From: Bradyrhizobium sp. BR 10289
GTDB lineage: Bacteria; Pseudomonadota; Alphaproteobacteria; Rhizobiales; Xanthobacteraceae
Assembly: GCF_019455385.1 (NCBI RefSeq)
Contig: NZ_JACOFR010000019.1
Coordinates: 62,001 to 126,000 of the forward strand
Length of the DNA: 64,000 nucleotides
Direction: 5' to 3'
Shown: positions 17,475 to 31,835 of the stretch, in pieces
Numbering within the stretch: the stretch's first letter is position 1
How the letters are laid out: the number at the start of each line of letters is the position of its first letter
Made by a program: the position numbers and the translations under genes
The notes under the pieces: generated by a model
The model's input: only the letters and a program-made list of their open reading frames with translations
Databases searched by the model: none
What the model was told of the DNA's origin: nothing

Positions 17475-18284
17475 ATGTCCCTCGACCTCCAGTTCATCGT
17501 CTTCCTTCTCCTGCGCATGGCGATCGCGGCGGCGTTCGTGGTGACGGCCTCGATCATCACTGAACGTTCCGGCCCCGTGATCGGTGCGCTGATCGCGACG
17601 TTGCCGGTGTCGGCCGGTCCGTCCTACGTCTTTCTCGCGATCGACCATGACGCCGGCTTCATCGCGCAAGGCGCGCTGGCGAGCCTGCCGATCAACGCGG
17701 CGACGATCTTCATGTGCCTCACCTATGTCGTGCTGGCGCAACGGCGCAGCATGCTCGCGAGTTGGGGAAGCGCGTTCGCGGTCTGGATCGTTCTGGCCTC
17801 GATCATCCGCCAGTTCGACTGGTCGCTCACTGCCGGCCTTGCCGCCAATCTGGTCGCGTTCGGCATCTGCATTCCGCTGCTGGCCGGCTATCGCCACGCC
17901 AAGATGCCGCTGGTGACGCGCCGCTGGTACGACATCCCGATGCGGGCTGCGCTGGTCGCGACCCTCGTCGCCATCGTGGTCTCGACATCGAGCTGGGTCG
18001 GCCCCCGCATCAGCGGCATCATCGCGATCTTTCCCGTGGTGTTCTCCAGCATCATGGTGATCCTGCATCCGCGCATCGGCGGCCCGCCGACCGCTGCCGT
18101 GCTCGCCAACTCCGCCTGGGGCCTGCTCGGTTTCGGCATGGCGATCGCGGTCATGCACGTTGCGGTGGTCCAGTTCGGATCCGCCATCGGCCTGTGTCTC
18201 GCGCTCGCCACCTGCGTGAGCTGGAATCTGACGCTGTGGGGGATCGGCCGGCGCGCAATGCACAAGCCGCATCGAGAGCCGTAG
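17475..18284 (+). CDS. Multi-pass membrane protein, unknown function
   Basis: A 269-residue protein with about eight to nine hydrophobic segments spread over its whole length. Conserved-looking turns include 'TERSGPVIGALIATLPVSAGPSYVFLAID' and 'GPRISGIIAIFPVVFSSIMVILHPRIGGP', two repeated half-motifs (G-I/L-I-A-x-x-P) that hint at an internal duplication, as in small transporters or permeases. No named family is assigned. The start at 17475 has no clear Shine-Dalgarno. Transport is a guess only. Confidence 0.7.
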   Translation: MSLDLQFIVFLLLRMAIAAAFVVTASIITERSGPVIGALIATLPVSAGPSYVFLAIDHDAGFIAQGALASLPINAATIFMCLTYVVLAQRRSMLASWGSAFAVWIVLASIIRQFDWSLTAGLAANLVAFGICIPLLAGYRHAKMPLVTRRWYDIPMRAALVATLVAIVVSTSSWVGPRISGIIAIFPVVFSSIMVILHPRIGGPPTAAVLANSAWGLLGFGMAIAVMHVAVVQFGSAIGLCLALATCVSWNLTLWGIGRRAMHKPHREP

Positions 18285-18666
18285 GACTACGGACGAGCGC
18301 GACATGGCGTCGCCAGATGAGACATCATTTCATGGGATAGAAAACCGCGTGGTCGCCCAAGCCATTGAATGAGAAGCATCATTCAAGCCATGCGGACGAT
18401 CGTGGCCGTCGCCGACGCCGGGTGGGGGCCGTGCGAATACTGCCGTTTTTCGACATCTCTATTAGAACTTTATTCGAGCTTTGCCCCTAAGAATCAAACC
18501 GTATGCCCGCTTCCGATGCGTCCGCGCGAATTCCGGCGGATCTTTATTCGAGCGATCGGACCCCGCGGCAACCACTGATTGGAATACGGCCTCGCCGCCG
18601 CAGTCATATCCCCTGGTTCCGACGGGCATATTCCTATCGGCGTTATTTCGAGACGGAGATTCCTTG
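18285..18666. other. Intergenic stretch upstream of the chemoreceptor
   Basis: About 380 bases. The chemoreceptor frame is open back to 18481, but that part looks unlike the protein and has no start signal. No repeat or RNA recognised; it presumably holds the chemoreceptor promoter. Confidence 0.5.
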
Positions 18667-20343
18667 ATGTTTGGTCGCAAGTCCCACGGTAATGCGGAAG
18701 CACAGCTGGCTGCCATCGGCCGCTCGCAGGCGATGATCGAATTCAACCTCGATGGGACGATCATCACGGCCAACAAGAATTTTCTCGATGCGCTCGGCTA
18801 CCAGCTCGACGAAATCAAGGGCAAGCACCACTCCATGTTCGTGCCGGCCGACCAGCGCGACGGCGCCGAGTACAAGGCGTTCTGGGATGCGCTGAAACGC
18901 GGCGAGTATCAGGCGCGCGAGTTCAAGCGCATCGCGAAGGACGGTCGCGAGGTCTGGATCGAAGCATCCTATAACCCGGTGCTCGATGGCGACGGCAAGG
19001 CGGTGATGGTCGCCAAGATTGCGACTGACATCACCGAGAAGAAGATCCGGAGCATGACGGACGCCTCGAAGATCGCCGCCATCAGCCGTGCTCAGGCGGT
19101 GATCGAGTTCAAGCTCGACGGCACCATCGTCACCGCCAACGAGAATTTCTGCAAGGCGCTCGGCTATTCGCTCGCCGAGATCCAGGGCAAGCATCACAGC
19201 CTGTTCGTGGAACAGGCCGAGCGCGACGGCGCGGCCTATCGCGAGTTCTGGGCCAAGCTGAACCGCGGAGAATATCAGGCCGGCGAATTCAAGCGCATCG
19301 GCAAGGGCGGCCGCGAGGTCTGGATTCTCGCCTCCTACAATCCGATGCTCGACGAGAACGGCAAGCCGTTCGGCGTCGTCAAGTTCGCGACCGACGTGAC
19401 CGCCGAGAAGCTGAAGAATGCCGATCTCGCCGGTCAGATTGCGGCGATCGACAAGGCGCAGGCCGTGATCGAGTTCAACATGGACGGCACGATCATCACC
19501 GCCAATGCCAATTTCCTCGCCGCGCTCGGCTACACACTGGCCGAGATCAAGGGACATCATCACAGCATGTTCGTCGATCCTGCGGAGCGCGACGGCACCG
19601 CCTATCGCGAGTTCTGGGCCGCGCTCAACCGTGGCCAGTACCAGGCGGCCGAATACAAGCGCATCGGTAAGGGCGGCAAGGAGGTCTACATCCAGGCCTC
19701 GTACAATCCGATCTTCGATCTCAACGGCAAGCCGTTCAAGGTCGTCAAATATGCCACAGACGTCACGAAGCAGGTGCTGGTCCGTATGGGCAACGAGCGC
19801 GTCCGCGGCATGATGGAATCGGTCGCTGCCGGCTCCGAGGAGCTCAACGCCTCGGTGCGGGAGATTTCCGAAGCGATGACCAAGTCGCGCGAGACCGCGA
19901 TGAGCGCGGTGGATCAGGTCGCCGCCGCCGACGCCCAGGCCCAGCGCCTGACCGAGGCCGCGCAGGCGATGAGCGGCATCGTCGAGATGATCAACAGCAT
20001 CACCGGGCAGATCAATCTGCTCGCGCTCAACGCCACGATCGAGTCCGCTCGCGCCGGCGAAGCCGGCCGCGGCTTCGCGGTGGTCGCCTCCGAGGTGAAG
20101 AGCCTCGCCAACCAGGCCAAGCAGGCAACCGACAAGATCGGCCAGGAGATCGGCAGCCTCAACGGCATCTCCGGCGACGTCGTCAGCGCGCTCAGTTCGA
20201 TCAAACAGGCGATCAACAATGTCAGCGAGTACGTGACTTCCACGGCCGCGGCCGTCGAGGAGCAGAGCACGGTGACCAACGAGATGTCGACCAGCATGCA
20301 GCGCGCCGCGGCAGAGGCCGCCGCGATCGCGGCGCGGGCGTAA
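18667..20343 (+). CDS. Soluble chemoreceptor with three PAS domains
   Basis: A 558-residue methyl-accepting chemotaxis protein with no transmembrane segment and no HAMP domain. Three near-identical PAS units of about 122 residues lie in tandem (about 8-125, 138-247, 260-369). Each carries 'IEFxLDGTI(I/V)TANxNF', 'GKHHSMF(V)-like', 'EYQAxEFKRI' and 'EVWIxASYNP'. The signalling domain follows from about 375, with the hairpin tip '[37 protein letters not shown]'. This layout resembles BdlA- and Aer2-like cytoplasmic sensors, in which PAS domains may bind heme or FAD. A GGAG lies about eight bases before the ATG. No che genes are adjacent. Confidence 0.9.
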   Translation: MFGRKSHGNAEAQLAAIGRSQAMIEFNLDGTIITANKNFLDALGYQLDEIKGKHHSMFVPADQRDGAEYKAFWDALKRGEYQAREFKRIAKDGREVWIEASYNPVLDGDGKAVMVAKIATDITEKKIRSMTDASKIAAISRAQAVIEFKLDGTIVTANENFCKALGYSLAEIQGKHHSLFVEQAERDGAAYREFWAKLNRGEYQAGEFKRIGKGGREVWILASYNPMLDENGKPFGVVKFATDVTAEKLKNADLAGQIAAIDKAQAVIEFNMDGTIITANANFLAALGYTLAEIKGHHHSMFVDPAERDGTAYREFWAALNRGQYQAAEYKRIGKGGKEVYIQASYNPIFDLNGKPFKVVKYATDVTKQVLVRMGNERVRGMMESVAAGSEELNASVREISEAMTKSRETAMSAVDQVAAADAQAQRLTEAAQAMSGIVEMINSITGQINLLALNATIESARAGEAGRGFAVVASEVKSLANQAKQATDKIGQEIGSLNGISGDVVSALSSIKQAINNVSEYVTSTAAAVEEQSTVTNEMSTSMQRAAAEAAAIAARA

Positions 20344-20391
20344 GCCAAGCGCAAAGGAATCGGAGGGTGGGTAGAACCCGCCCTTCGAAGC

Positions 20392-23262
<2,871 letters not shown>

Positions 23263-23282
23263 GGGTCCTCGCTAGATTTCGC

Positions 23283-23402
23283 TGTCATGCCCCGCGAAGG
23301 CGGGGCATCCAGTAAACGCAGGCGTTAGTGCTTGAACCGAGAAGCCGCGGCGTACTGGATCATCCGCCCCAGTGCGCAGTGCGCACAAGGCGGGTGATGA
23401 CA
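23283..23402. repeat. Palindromic intergenic repeat between gcvH and gcvP
   Basis: TGTCATGCCCCGC at the left end mirrors GCGGGTGATGACA at the right end, and an inner GTACTGGATCATCC ... is typical of a Bradyrhizobium repeat family. It sits inside the gcv operon. Confidence 0.75.
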
Positions 23403-23431
23403 CCGAGTATGGGGCGGCTATTCTCGTCATC

Positions 23432-23800
23432 TCACGCCGTATGTGCCTTGTAGGCGGCTTCATCCATGAGGCCGCCGAGTTCGCTCTTGTCGGCAATCTT
23501 CATTTTGAAGAACCAGGCCTTGCCTTGCGCGTCCGAGTTCACCAGCGCGGGCTCGCTGGCGAGCTCGGCGTTGGTCTCGAGCACTTCGCCCGAGATGGGC
23601 GCGTAGACGTCGGAGGCGGCTTTCACCGATTCCACGACGGCGGCGGCTTCGGCCTTCTTCAGCGCGCGGCCGACCTTGGGCAATTCGACGAACACGACGT
23701 CGCCAAGCTGGGACTGCGCGTAGTCGGTGATGCCGACGGTTGCGACATCGCCGTCAATCGCGAGCCATTCGTGGTCGGAGGTGTACAGCGTCGTGGTCAT
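23432..23800 (-). CDS. gcvH: Glycine cleavage system H protein
   Basis: A 122-residue lipoyl carrier. It begins '[38 protein letters not shown]', the standard GcvH start. The lipoylated lysine is in '[23 protein letters not shown]'. It shuttles the aminomethyl group from GcvP to GcvT and then the electrons to the L protein (lpd, not in this window). The ATG at 23800 is chosen; the frame extends upstream only through repeat sequence. Confidence 0.97.
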   Translation of the reverse strand: MTTTLYTSDHEWLAIDGDVATVGITDYAQSQLGDVVFVELPKVGRALKKAEAAAVVESVKAASDVYAPISGEVLETNAELASEPALVNSDAQGKAWFFKMKIADKSELGGLMDEAAYKAHTA

Positions 23801-23851
23801 TGGTGTTTCCTTGAAGTGATAAAGTCCGGTGACAGCCGCGGGCTCGGTCTT

Positions 23852-24006
23852 ACCTCTCCCGTAGGGAGAGGTCGGATCGCATCGCAAGATGCGGTCCGGG
23901 TGAGGGGATCTGGTCTCACTGGGTGTCGCGGCCCCTCACCCGGATTGCACTGGACGATGCTTCGCATCGCCAGATGCAATCCGACCTCTCCCCGCTGGGG
24001 AGAGGT
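23852..24006. repeat. Palindromic intergenic repeat (CCTCTCCC family), copy 2
   Basis: ACCTCTCCC ... GGGAGAGGT at both ends, with GGATCGCATCG and GGATTGCACTGG arms inside. It lies between gcvT and gcvH in the operon. Confidence 0.85.
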
Positions 24007-24045
24007 GACGTCGGGGCCGGCGGCTGTGCTAAATCTCATCATGCG

Positions 24046-25194
24046 TCAGCGTTTGTAGGTGTTTTTCACGAAAGGCATGGCCGCGACTTGAAGCGGCAAT
24101 CGCTGGCCGCGCACCTCGGCGAAGAGTTTGGTGCCGAGCGCGCTCTGGGCGGTGGGCACGTAGCCCATCGCGACCGGCGCATTCAGGCTCGGGCCGAAGC
24201 CGCCGGAGGTGACCTTTCCGATGGGGTCACCGCCTTCGCTGCCGGCAAACAGCAGCGCGCCCTCGCGCACCGGCGCGCGGCCTTCCGCGCGCAGGCCGAC
24301 GCGGCGGCGGGATGCGCCATTGTCGAAATGGGCGAGGATCTTTTCGGCGCCGGGAAAGCCGCCGGCGCGCGCGCCGCCGCTGCGGCGGCTCTTCTGCACC
24401 GACCATTCCAGCGCGGCCTCGACCGGCGTGGTGGCCGTGTCGATGTCGTGGCCGTAGAGGCAGAGGCCGGCTTCCAGCCGCAGGCTGTCGCGGGCGCCCA
24501 GGCCGATCGGCATCACATCGGGATTGTCGAGCAGCGTCTTGGCGAGACGTTCGGCGTCGGCGGCGGGGACCGAAATCTCAAAACCGTCCTCGCCGGTGTA
24601 GCCCGAGCGCGAGACGAAACAGGCAAGGCCGGCAACCTCGTGCGGGCCGGCGTCCATGAACTTCATGGCAGGCGCATCTGCACACAATTTCGCCAGCGCC
24701 GCTTCCGCCTTCGGGCCCTGCAGCGCGATCAGCGCGCGGTCGGCGAGCGAATCGATAATGCAGGTGTCCGACAGATTCGCACGCAGATGCGCCTCGTCCG
24801 CGTCCTTGCAGGCGGCGTTGACCACCAGGAACAGGTGATCGCCGAAATTGGCGACCATGAGATCGTCGAGAATGCCGCCGTCCGTATTGGTGAACTGGGC
24901 GTAGCGCTGCCGCCCCGGTGCAATCGCCAAAATATCCTGCGGCACCAGCCGCTCCAGCGCGCGGGCGGCGTCCTCGATCCTCCCCGATTTCGGCCTGAGC
25001 GCGATCTGGCCCATATGGGAGACGTCGAACAGGCCGGCGGAATTGCGGGTATGAAGGTGTTCCTTCAGCACGCCCGCGGGGTACTGCACGGGCATGCCAT
25101 AGCCTGCGAAGGGCACCATCTTGCCGCCGAGGGAGAGATGCAGGCCGTGAAGGGGCGTTTTCTTCAGGGAGTGTTGGTCGTCGCGCGCAAGCAT
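24046..25194 (-). CDS. gcvT: Aminomethyltransferase (T protein)
   Basis: A 382-residue T protein. It transfers the methylene group from GcvH to tetrahydrofolate and releases ammonia. The frame has 'GKMVPFAGYGMPVQYPAGVLKEHLHTRNSAGLFDVSHMGQI' near the start (with the conserved Asp of the folate site) and 'RSGYTGEDGFEISVP' in the middle. The start is preceded by GAGGG, itself next to the hairpin of the riboswitch leader. It is first in the operon, directly behind the glycine riboswitch. Confidence 0.97.
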   Translation of the reverse strand: MLARDDQHSLKKTPLHGLHLSLGGKMVPFAGYGMPVQYPAGVLKEHLHTRNSAGLFDVSHMGQIALRPKSGRIEDAARALERLVPQDILAIAPGRQRYAQFTNTDGGILDDLMVANFGDHLFLVVNAACKDADEAHLRANLSDTCIIDSLADRALIALQGPKAEAALAKLCADAPAMKFMDAGPHEVAGLACFVSRSGYTGEDGFEISVPAADAERLAKTLLDNPDVMPIGLGARDSLRLEAGLCLYGHDIDTATTPVEAALEWSVQKSRRSGGARAGGFPGAEKILAHFDNGASRRRVGLRAEGRAPVREGALLFAGSEGGDPIGKVTSGGFGPSLNAPVAMGYVPTAQSALGTKLFAEVRGQRLPLQVAAMPFVKNTYKR

Positions 25195-25213
25195 TACGGG
25201 GCCCTCGGCGGTT

Positions 25214-25234
25214 CCCCGGGGACGATTCCCCGGG
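25214..25234 (-). promoter_or_regulatory. GC-rich hairpin between riboswitch and gcvT
   Basis: CCCCGGG (25214-25220) pairs with CCCCGGG (25228-25234), since each is its own complement, around a short loop. On the transcript it is 10-15 bases before the GAGGG ribosome binding site of gcvT. There is no U-run after it, so it may act on translation rather than termination. Confidence 0.5.
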
Positions 25235-25251
25235 ACAAACCCATCGAAGCC

Positions 25252-25432
25252 CCATCTGTCGCTGTGCCTGAGAGTATTATCCCGTCGGCGGGCGCAATCC
25301 GGGTCTTAAGCCCGCCAGCGCCTCTTTCCAGATGTCGTCAAAGCCACGCGGTCCTTTTGCCTGAGAGTTTCCGGGGCGGTTGCTCCTTCGGCGCCGGCTA
25401 CCAGTTGCCGGTCTCTCCCGACGTGGCCGTAC
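25252..25432 (-). ncRNA. Tandem glycine riboswitch
   Basis: Read on the minus strand, it shows both glycine aptamers in order. The first starts GGGAGAGACCGG and ends with CTCTCAGGCAAAAGGACCG. The second has GGAAAGAGGCGCTGG and then ACTCTCAGGCACAGCGAC. CUCUCAGGCaaAAGGAC-type segments are diagnostic of this class. It lies in the 5' leader of gcvT, so glycine is expected to switch on the glycine cleavage operon. Confidence 0.93.
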
Positions 25433-25681
25433 GATACAGATGGGTACAGACCACAGGCCGGCCAAGCCTGTCAACGCGGCTTGAGCGGCTTTCCAGAGGG
25501 ATTGCAGCGCGATTGCGCTGATACGGCAACCCACTGATCCGGCTGCACAGTTTCTGGACAGGAAAGCTGGCCTTGTCTAAAAGCGCTGTGGCCCGCAGAT
25601 ATCAGCCAAATCACCGGTTTGGATGGCGGATTTGCGGGTTCTAAAGCGTGATGAGAGGCATCGCGCTTTGGCTCTTTGTTT

Positions 25682-25730
25682 GAGCATGATCTTTCCGGAA
25701 AACCGCTTCACACTTTTCCGGATCATGCTC
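25682..25730. repeat. Palindromic repeat (GCATGATC family), copy upstream of alaS
   Basis: GAGCATGATC (25682-25691) mirrors GATCATGCTC (25721-25730), with CCGGAAAA ... TTTTCCGG inside. A related copy is at 44500-44542. Confidence 0.85.
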
Positions 25731-25752
25731 CAGCACACCCGATTGGATGAAC

Positions 25753-28431
<2,679 letters not shown>

Positions 28432-28436
28432 GTCCC

Positions 28437-29663
28437 ATGCGCCTCGTTCCGCGAGGACGTGGGCTTCGCGATCCCGACTTGCGGGATCGCCTCTACGAAT
28501 TGCTGGAGCACGATCCCTTGGCCTATTCGGCCGGGTCGCGCTTCATCCAGATCATCATCAGCGTCATCGTGCTCAATGTCGCCGCGATGATCCTCGCCTC
28601 GGTGCCGGAGCTGGACGAGCAATACGGCACGTTGTTCTCGGCGATCACGATCTTGTCCGTGATCGTGTTCGCGCTGGAATATGCCGCGCGGCTATGGACC
28701 GTGGCAGGACACACCCAGCGCAAAGGCTCGGCCGTCGCCGACCGGCTCGGCTATATCTTCTCTGCGCTCGGCATCATCGACCTCATGGCGTTCCTGCCCG
28801 CCGCGGTCGTGCTGGTCACCGGCCGGCATGCGACGCTGGCCGCGCTCGGCGTGCTGCCGTTCTTCAAGCTGATCCGCTATTCACCCGCGATGCGCTCGCT
28901 GCTCGCCGCTGTGCATGCCGAGCGGCGAGCGCTGATTGGCTGCGTCGTCATCCTGACCGGCGCGGTGCTGACCTTCGCCTCGCTGCTCTACGCGATCGAG
29001 CGCGACGTGCAGCCGGATAAGCTCGGCACCATTCCGCAGGCGATGTGGTGGGCGATCGTGACGCTCGGCACGGTCGGCTATGGCGATGTCGTGCCGCTGA
29101 CGCCGCTCGGGAAGATCATCTCCACCTTCGCCATCATCAGCGGTTTTGCCATGATCGCGCTGCCGGTCGCGATCATCTCCACCGCGTTCGCCGAGGAAGT
29201 GAAGCGTCGCGATTTCGTCGTGACCTGGGGCATGCTGGCGCGGGTGCCGCTGTTCTCGCATCTGTCGGCCGCGGAGATCGCCGATATCATGCGGCTGCTC
29301 CGCGCGCGCACCATCGAGCAGGGCGAGGTCCTGGTCCGCCGCGGTGATGCGGCCTCGTCGATGTATTTTATCACCGCCGGCGAGGTCGAGATCGCGCTGC
29401 CGAGCCAGCATGTGCGGCTTGGCGACGGCACCTTCTTCGGCGAGATCGCGCTGCTGCACAAGACAAAGCGCAGCGGGACGGTCACGGCGAGGCGCAAGAC
29501 GCGGCTGCTGGTGCTCGATGCCCAGGATTTTCACGCTCTGATCGCGCGCATGCCGACGCTCGCCGAGCACGTCCACACCACCGCCAAGGCGCGGCTCGCC
29601 GACACCGGCGATCTCGCGCTGGCTGAGCTCGCACAGGGAGAGCAGGAAAGCTCGGATCGCTGA
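28437..29663 (+). CDS. Cyclic-nucleotide-gated potassium channel
   Basis: A 408-residue six-helix channel. S1-S4 lie in about 38-160 and the pore in 200-217, with the selectivity filter TVGYGD at 212-217. The last inner helix is 230-252. The C-terminal cyclic nucleotide binding domain (about 265-385) carries the phosphate-binding cassette 'FFGEIALLHKTKRSGTVTA', with Arg345. This is the architecture of MlotiK1 of Mesorhizobium loti, which binds cAMP; homology is inferred from the layout and motifs. The S4 segment has few positive charges, so it is probably not voltage-gated. It starts five bases after alaS. Confidence 0.9.
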   Translation: MRLVPRGRGLRDPDLRDRLYELLEHDPLAYSAGSRFIQIIISVIVLNVAAMILASVPELDEQYGTLFSAITILSVIVFALEYAARLWTVAGHTQRKGSAVADRLGYIFSALGIIDLMAFLPAAVVLVTGRHATLAALGVLPFFKLIRYSPAMRSLLAAVHAERRALIGCVVILTGAVLTFASLLYAIERDVQPDKLGTIPQAMWWAIVTLGTVGYGDVVPLTPLGKIISTFAIISGFAMIALPVAIISTAFAEEVKRRDFVVTWGMLARVPLFSHLSAAEIADIMRLLRARTIEQGEVLVRRGDAASSMYFITAGEVEIALPSQHVRLGDGTFFGEIALLHKTKRSGTVTARRKTRLLVLDAQDFHALIARMPTLAEHVHTTAKARLADTGDLALAELAQGEQESSDR

Positions 29664-29667
29664 GCGA

Positions 29668-30174
29668 TCAGTCCTTCCTGAGGAAGACGTAGTCCGCCGA
29701 GTACGGCGCGCTCTTGAAATCACCCGCCTTGTCGCAGGCACCATCGAGCTTGCCGCCACGGGTGTTGATGCGCTGGACGGTGGTCACGGGCGTCAGCACG
29801 CCGCTGCCCCGGCGGGAGGCGACCTCCAGCTTGAGCCAGGGAATATCGGCAGGCGTTGCGCCTGGCGCGTTGCCGATGACCTTGCCGACGACGGCGCTGC
29901 TGTCGGCGAGCTCCCAGTTCGGGCCGGCATAGTGGCGGCCGATGGTCTTGCCTTCGGAGAGCAGGGTGGCGATGGGCTCGCGGAAGGTCCAGGCGAGCTT
30001 GCCGTCGGCGGTGGCCTTGCACTCATAGACCTGCGCGCCCTCGGCATGGACGCTGAGCACGACGCTCTCGCCGGCTGCGGCAATGGCCTCTGGCAGCGTC
30101 TCGGCCGCGGAGGCGGGGCCGGCCATGGCCGCGAGCAAAAGCATGGAGGAGACTGCGAACTTGATGGTGGACAT
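29668..30174 (-). CDS. DUF3455 secreted protein
   Basis: A 168-residue protein with a signal peptide (ending 'AAMAGPASAAE') followed by the DUF3455 pattern: 'GAQVYECKA...AWTFREPIATLL', 'GRHYAGPNWELADSSAVVGKV' and the end 'RGGKLDGACDKAGDFKSAPYSADYVFLRK'. Probably exported. Family function unknown. It is convergent with the K+ channel gene. Confidence 0.85.
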   Translation of the reverse strand: MSTIKFAVSSMLLLAAMAGPASAAETLPEAIAAAGESVVLSVHAEGAQVYECKATADGKLAWTFREPIATLLSEGKTIGRHYAGPNWELADSSAVVGKVIGNAPGATPADIPWLKLEVASRRGSGVLTPVTTVQRINTRGGKLDGACDKAGDFKSAPYSADYVFLRKD

Positions 30175-30205
30175 GGGGGGCTCCGCACAATGGCATCAAA
30201 AACGA

Positions 30206-30231
30206 ATGGGCCGCGCCTGTGCGCGGCCCAT
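30206..30231 (-). terminator. Rho-independent terminator of icd
   Basis: A perfect 11-base stem (ATGGGCCGCGC with GCGCGGCCCAT) around CTGT, followed on the minus strand by TCGTTTTTGATG. It is 42 bases after the icd stop. Confidence 0.85.
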
Positions 30232-30272
30232 CATGATGTCTAACCCCGGTCGGGCGAAAATAATGCGCAGGC

Positions 30273-31487
30273 TTATGCCGCCAACGCTTTTGTGAGGTTC
30301 TCGGCGACCTTGTCCAGGAAGCCGGTGGTCGAGAGCCAGCGCTGGTCGGCGCCGACCAGCAGCGCGAGGTCCTTGGTCATGTAGCCGGCCTCGACGGTGT
30401 CGACGCAGACCTTCTCGAGCGTGGAGGCGAACTTGGCGAGCTCGGCATTGTTGTCGAGCTTGGCGCGATGGGCGAGGCCACGGGTCCAGGCGAAGATCGA
30501 CGCGATCGAGTTGGTCGAGGTCTCCTTGCCCTTCTGGTGCTCACGGTAGTGGCGGGTCACGGTGCCGTGGGCAGCTTCTGCCTCGACGGTCTTGCCGTCG
30601 GGGGTGAGCAGCACCGAGGTCATCAGGCCGAGCGAGCCGTAGCCCTGCGCGACGGTGTCGGACTGCACGTCGCCGTCGTAGTTCTTACAGGCCCAGACAT
30701 AGCCGCCGGACCATTTCAGCGCCGAGGCCACCATGTCGTCGATCAGGCGGTGCTCGTAGGTCAGGCCCTTGGCGTCGAACTCCTTCTTGAACTCCTTGTC
30801 GAAGATCTCCTGGAAGATGTCCTTGAAGCGGCCGTCATAGACCTTCAGAATCGTGTTCTTGGTCGAGAGATAGACCGGGTAGTTGCGCAGCAGGCCGTAG
30901 TTGAACGAGGCGCGGGCGAAGTCGATGATGGAGTCGTCGAGATTGTACATCTCCATGGCGACGCCGGCGCCGGGAGCCTTGAACACCTCCTTCTCGATCA
31001 CGGTGCCGTCCTCGCCGACGAACTTCAGCGAGAGGGTGCCCTTGCCCGGGAACTTGATGTCGGTGGCGCGGTACTGGTCGCCATAGGCGTGGCGGCCGAT
31101 GATGATCGGCTTGGTCCAGCCAGGAACGAGGCGGGGCACGTTCTTGCAGATGATCGGCTCGCGGAAGATGCAGCCGCCGAGGATGTTGCGGATGGTGCCG
31201 TTCGGCGACTTCCACATCTGCTTGAGGTTGAACTCCTTCACCCGGGCTTCGTCCGGGGTGATGGTGGCGCACTTGACGCCGACGCCGACCTTCTTGATCG
31301 CCTCGGCGGCGTCGATGGTCACCTGATCGTTGGTGTGGTCGCGGTACTCCATGCCCAGGTCGAAATAGAGCAGCTCGACATCAAGGTAGGGGTTGATCAG
31401 CTTGTCCTTGATGTACTGCCAGATGATCCGGGTCATCTCGTCGCCATCGAGTTCGACGACGGGATTGGATACCTTGATTTTTGCCAT
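30273..31487 (-). CDS. icd: NADP-dependent isocitrate dehydrogenase
   Basis: A 404-residue enzyme of the eukaryotic-like (type II) NADP-IDH group. It converts isocitrate and NADP+ to 2-oxoglutarate, CO2 and NADPH. The start '[26 protein letters not shown]' and the substrate region '[22 protein letters not shown]' are typical, as is '[35 protein letters not shown]' near the C-terminus. It is monocistronic and ends at the 30206-30231 terminator. Confidence 0.97.
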   Translation of the reverse strand: MAKIKVSNPVVELDGDEMTRIIWQYIKDKLINPYLDVELLYFDLGMEYRDHTNDQVTIDAAEAIKKVGVGVKCATITPDEARVKEFNLKQMWKSPNGTIRNILGGCIFREPIICKNVPRLVPGWTKPIIIGRHAYGDQYRATDIKFPGKGTLSLKFVGEDGTVIEKEVFKAPGAGVAMEMYNLDDSIIDFARASFNYGLLRNYPVYLSTKNTILKVYDGRFKDIFQEIFDKEFKKEFDAKGLTYEHRLIDDMVASALKWSGGYVWACKNYDGDVQSDTVAQGYGSLGLMTSVLLTPDGKTVEAEAAHGTVTRHYREHQKGKETSTNSIASIFAWTRGLAHRAKLDNNAELAKFASTLEKVCVDTVEAGYMTKDLALLVGADQRWLSTTGFLDKVAENLTKALAA

Positions 31488-31835
31488 GGTCGGAGAAGCC
31501 CTCTTGGGAACGGCGCCGTTGGCGCCAATTTGAATATCCGCCGCCTCTTAGCACCTGATAGCAGCGGGCGAAAGCCAAGTGATTATGCACTTTTAGCTCA
31601 TCCAGCTTCCACAGATGGGGGACCGGCCGGCCGCCGCGGCGGGGCCGGGGCTGAGGTTTCGGGCGAGATTCAAAAACCGAATCCAACCCGTTATTTCCCT
31701 TGAGAATTTTGTCAGGACAGGCAAACGACAGGCTGAATGGACGGCCGGCCCAGCACCGGGCCTCGGCCGGCTTTGAATCAATTCCTGAAGAAGGCCCTGG
31801 CAAGGCCTTGAGCGACAGAGTGAAAGCGAAACCAG
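31488..31835. other. Divergent promoter region icd / trmJ
   Basis: About 350 bases between the two divergent genes. It contains a GGCGCC-GTT-GGCGCC hairpin near the icd side and a GC-rich stretch near 31630, but no recognised gene or repeat family. Confidence 0.5.

Noticed and set aside
16671-18305. 544-residue minus-strand frame over the OsmC and membrane-protein genes
   Set aside because: Arg/Asp/Gly/His-rich shadow composition; the two plus-strand genes have family or membrane features and the frame runs through a palindromic repeat.
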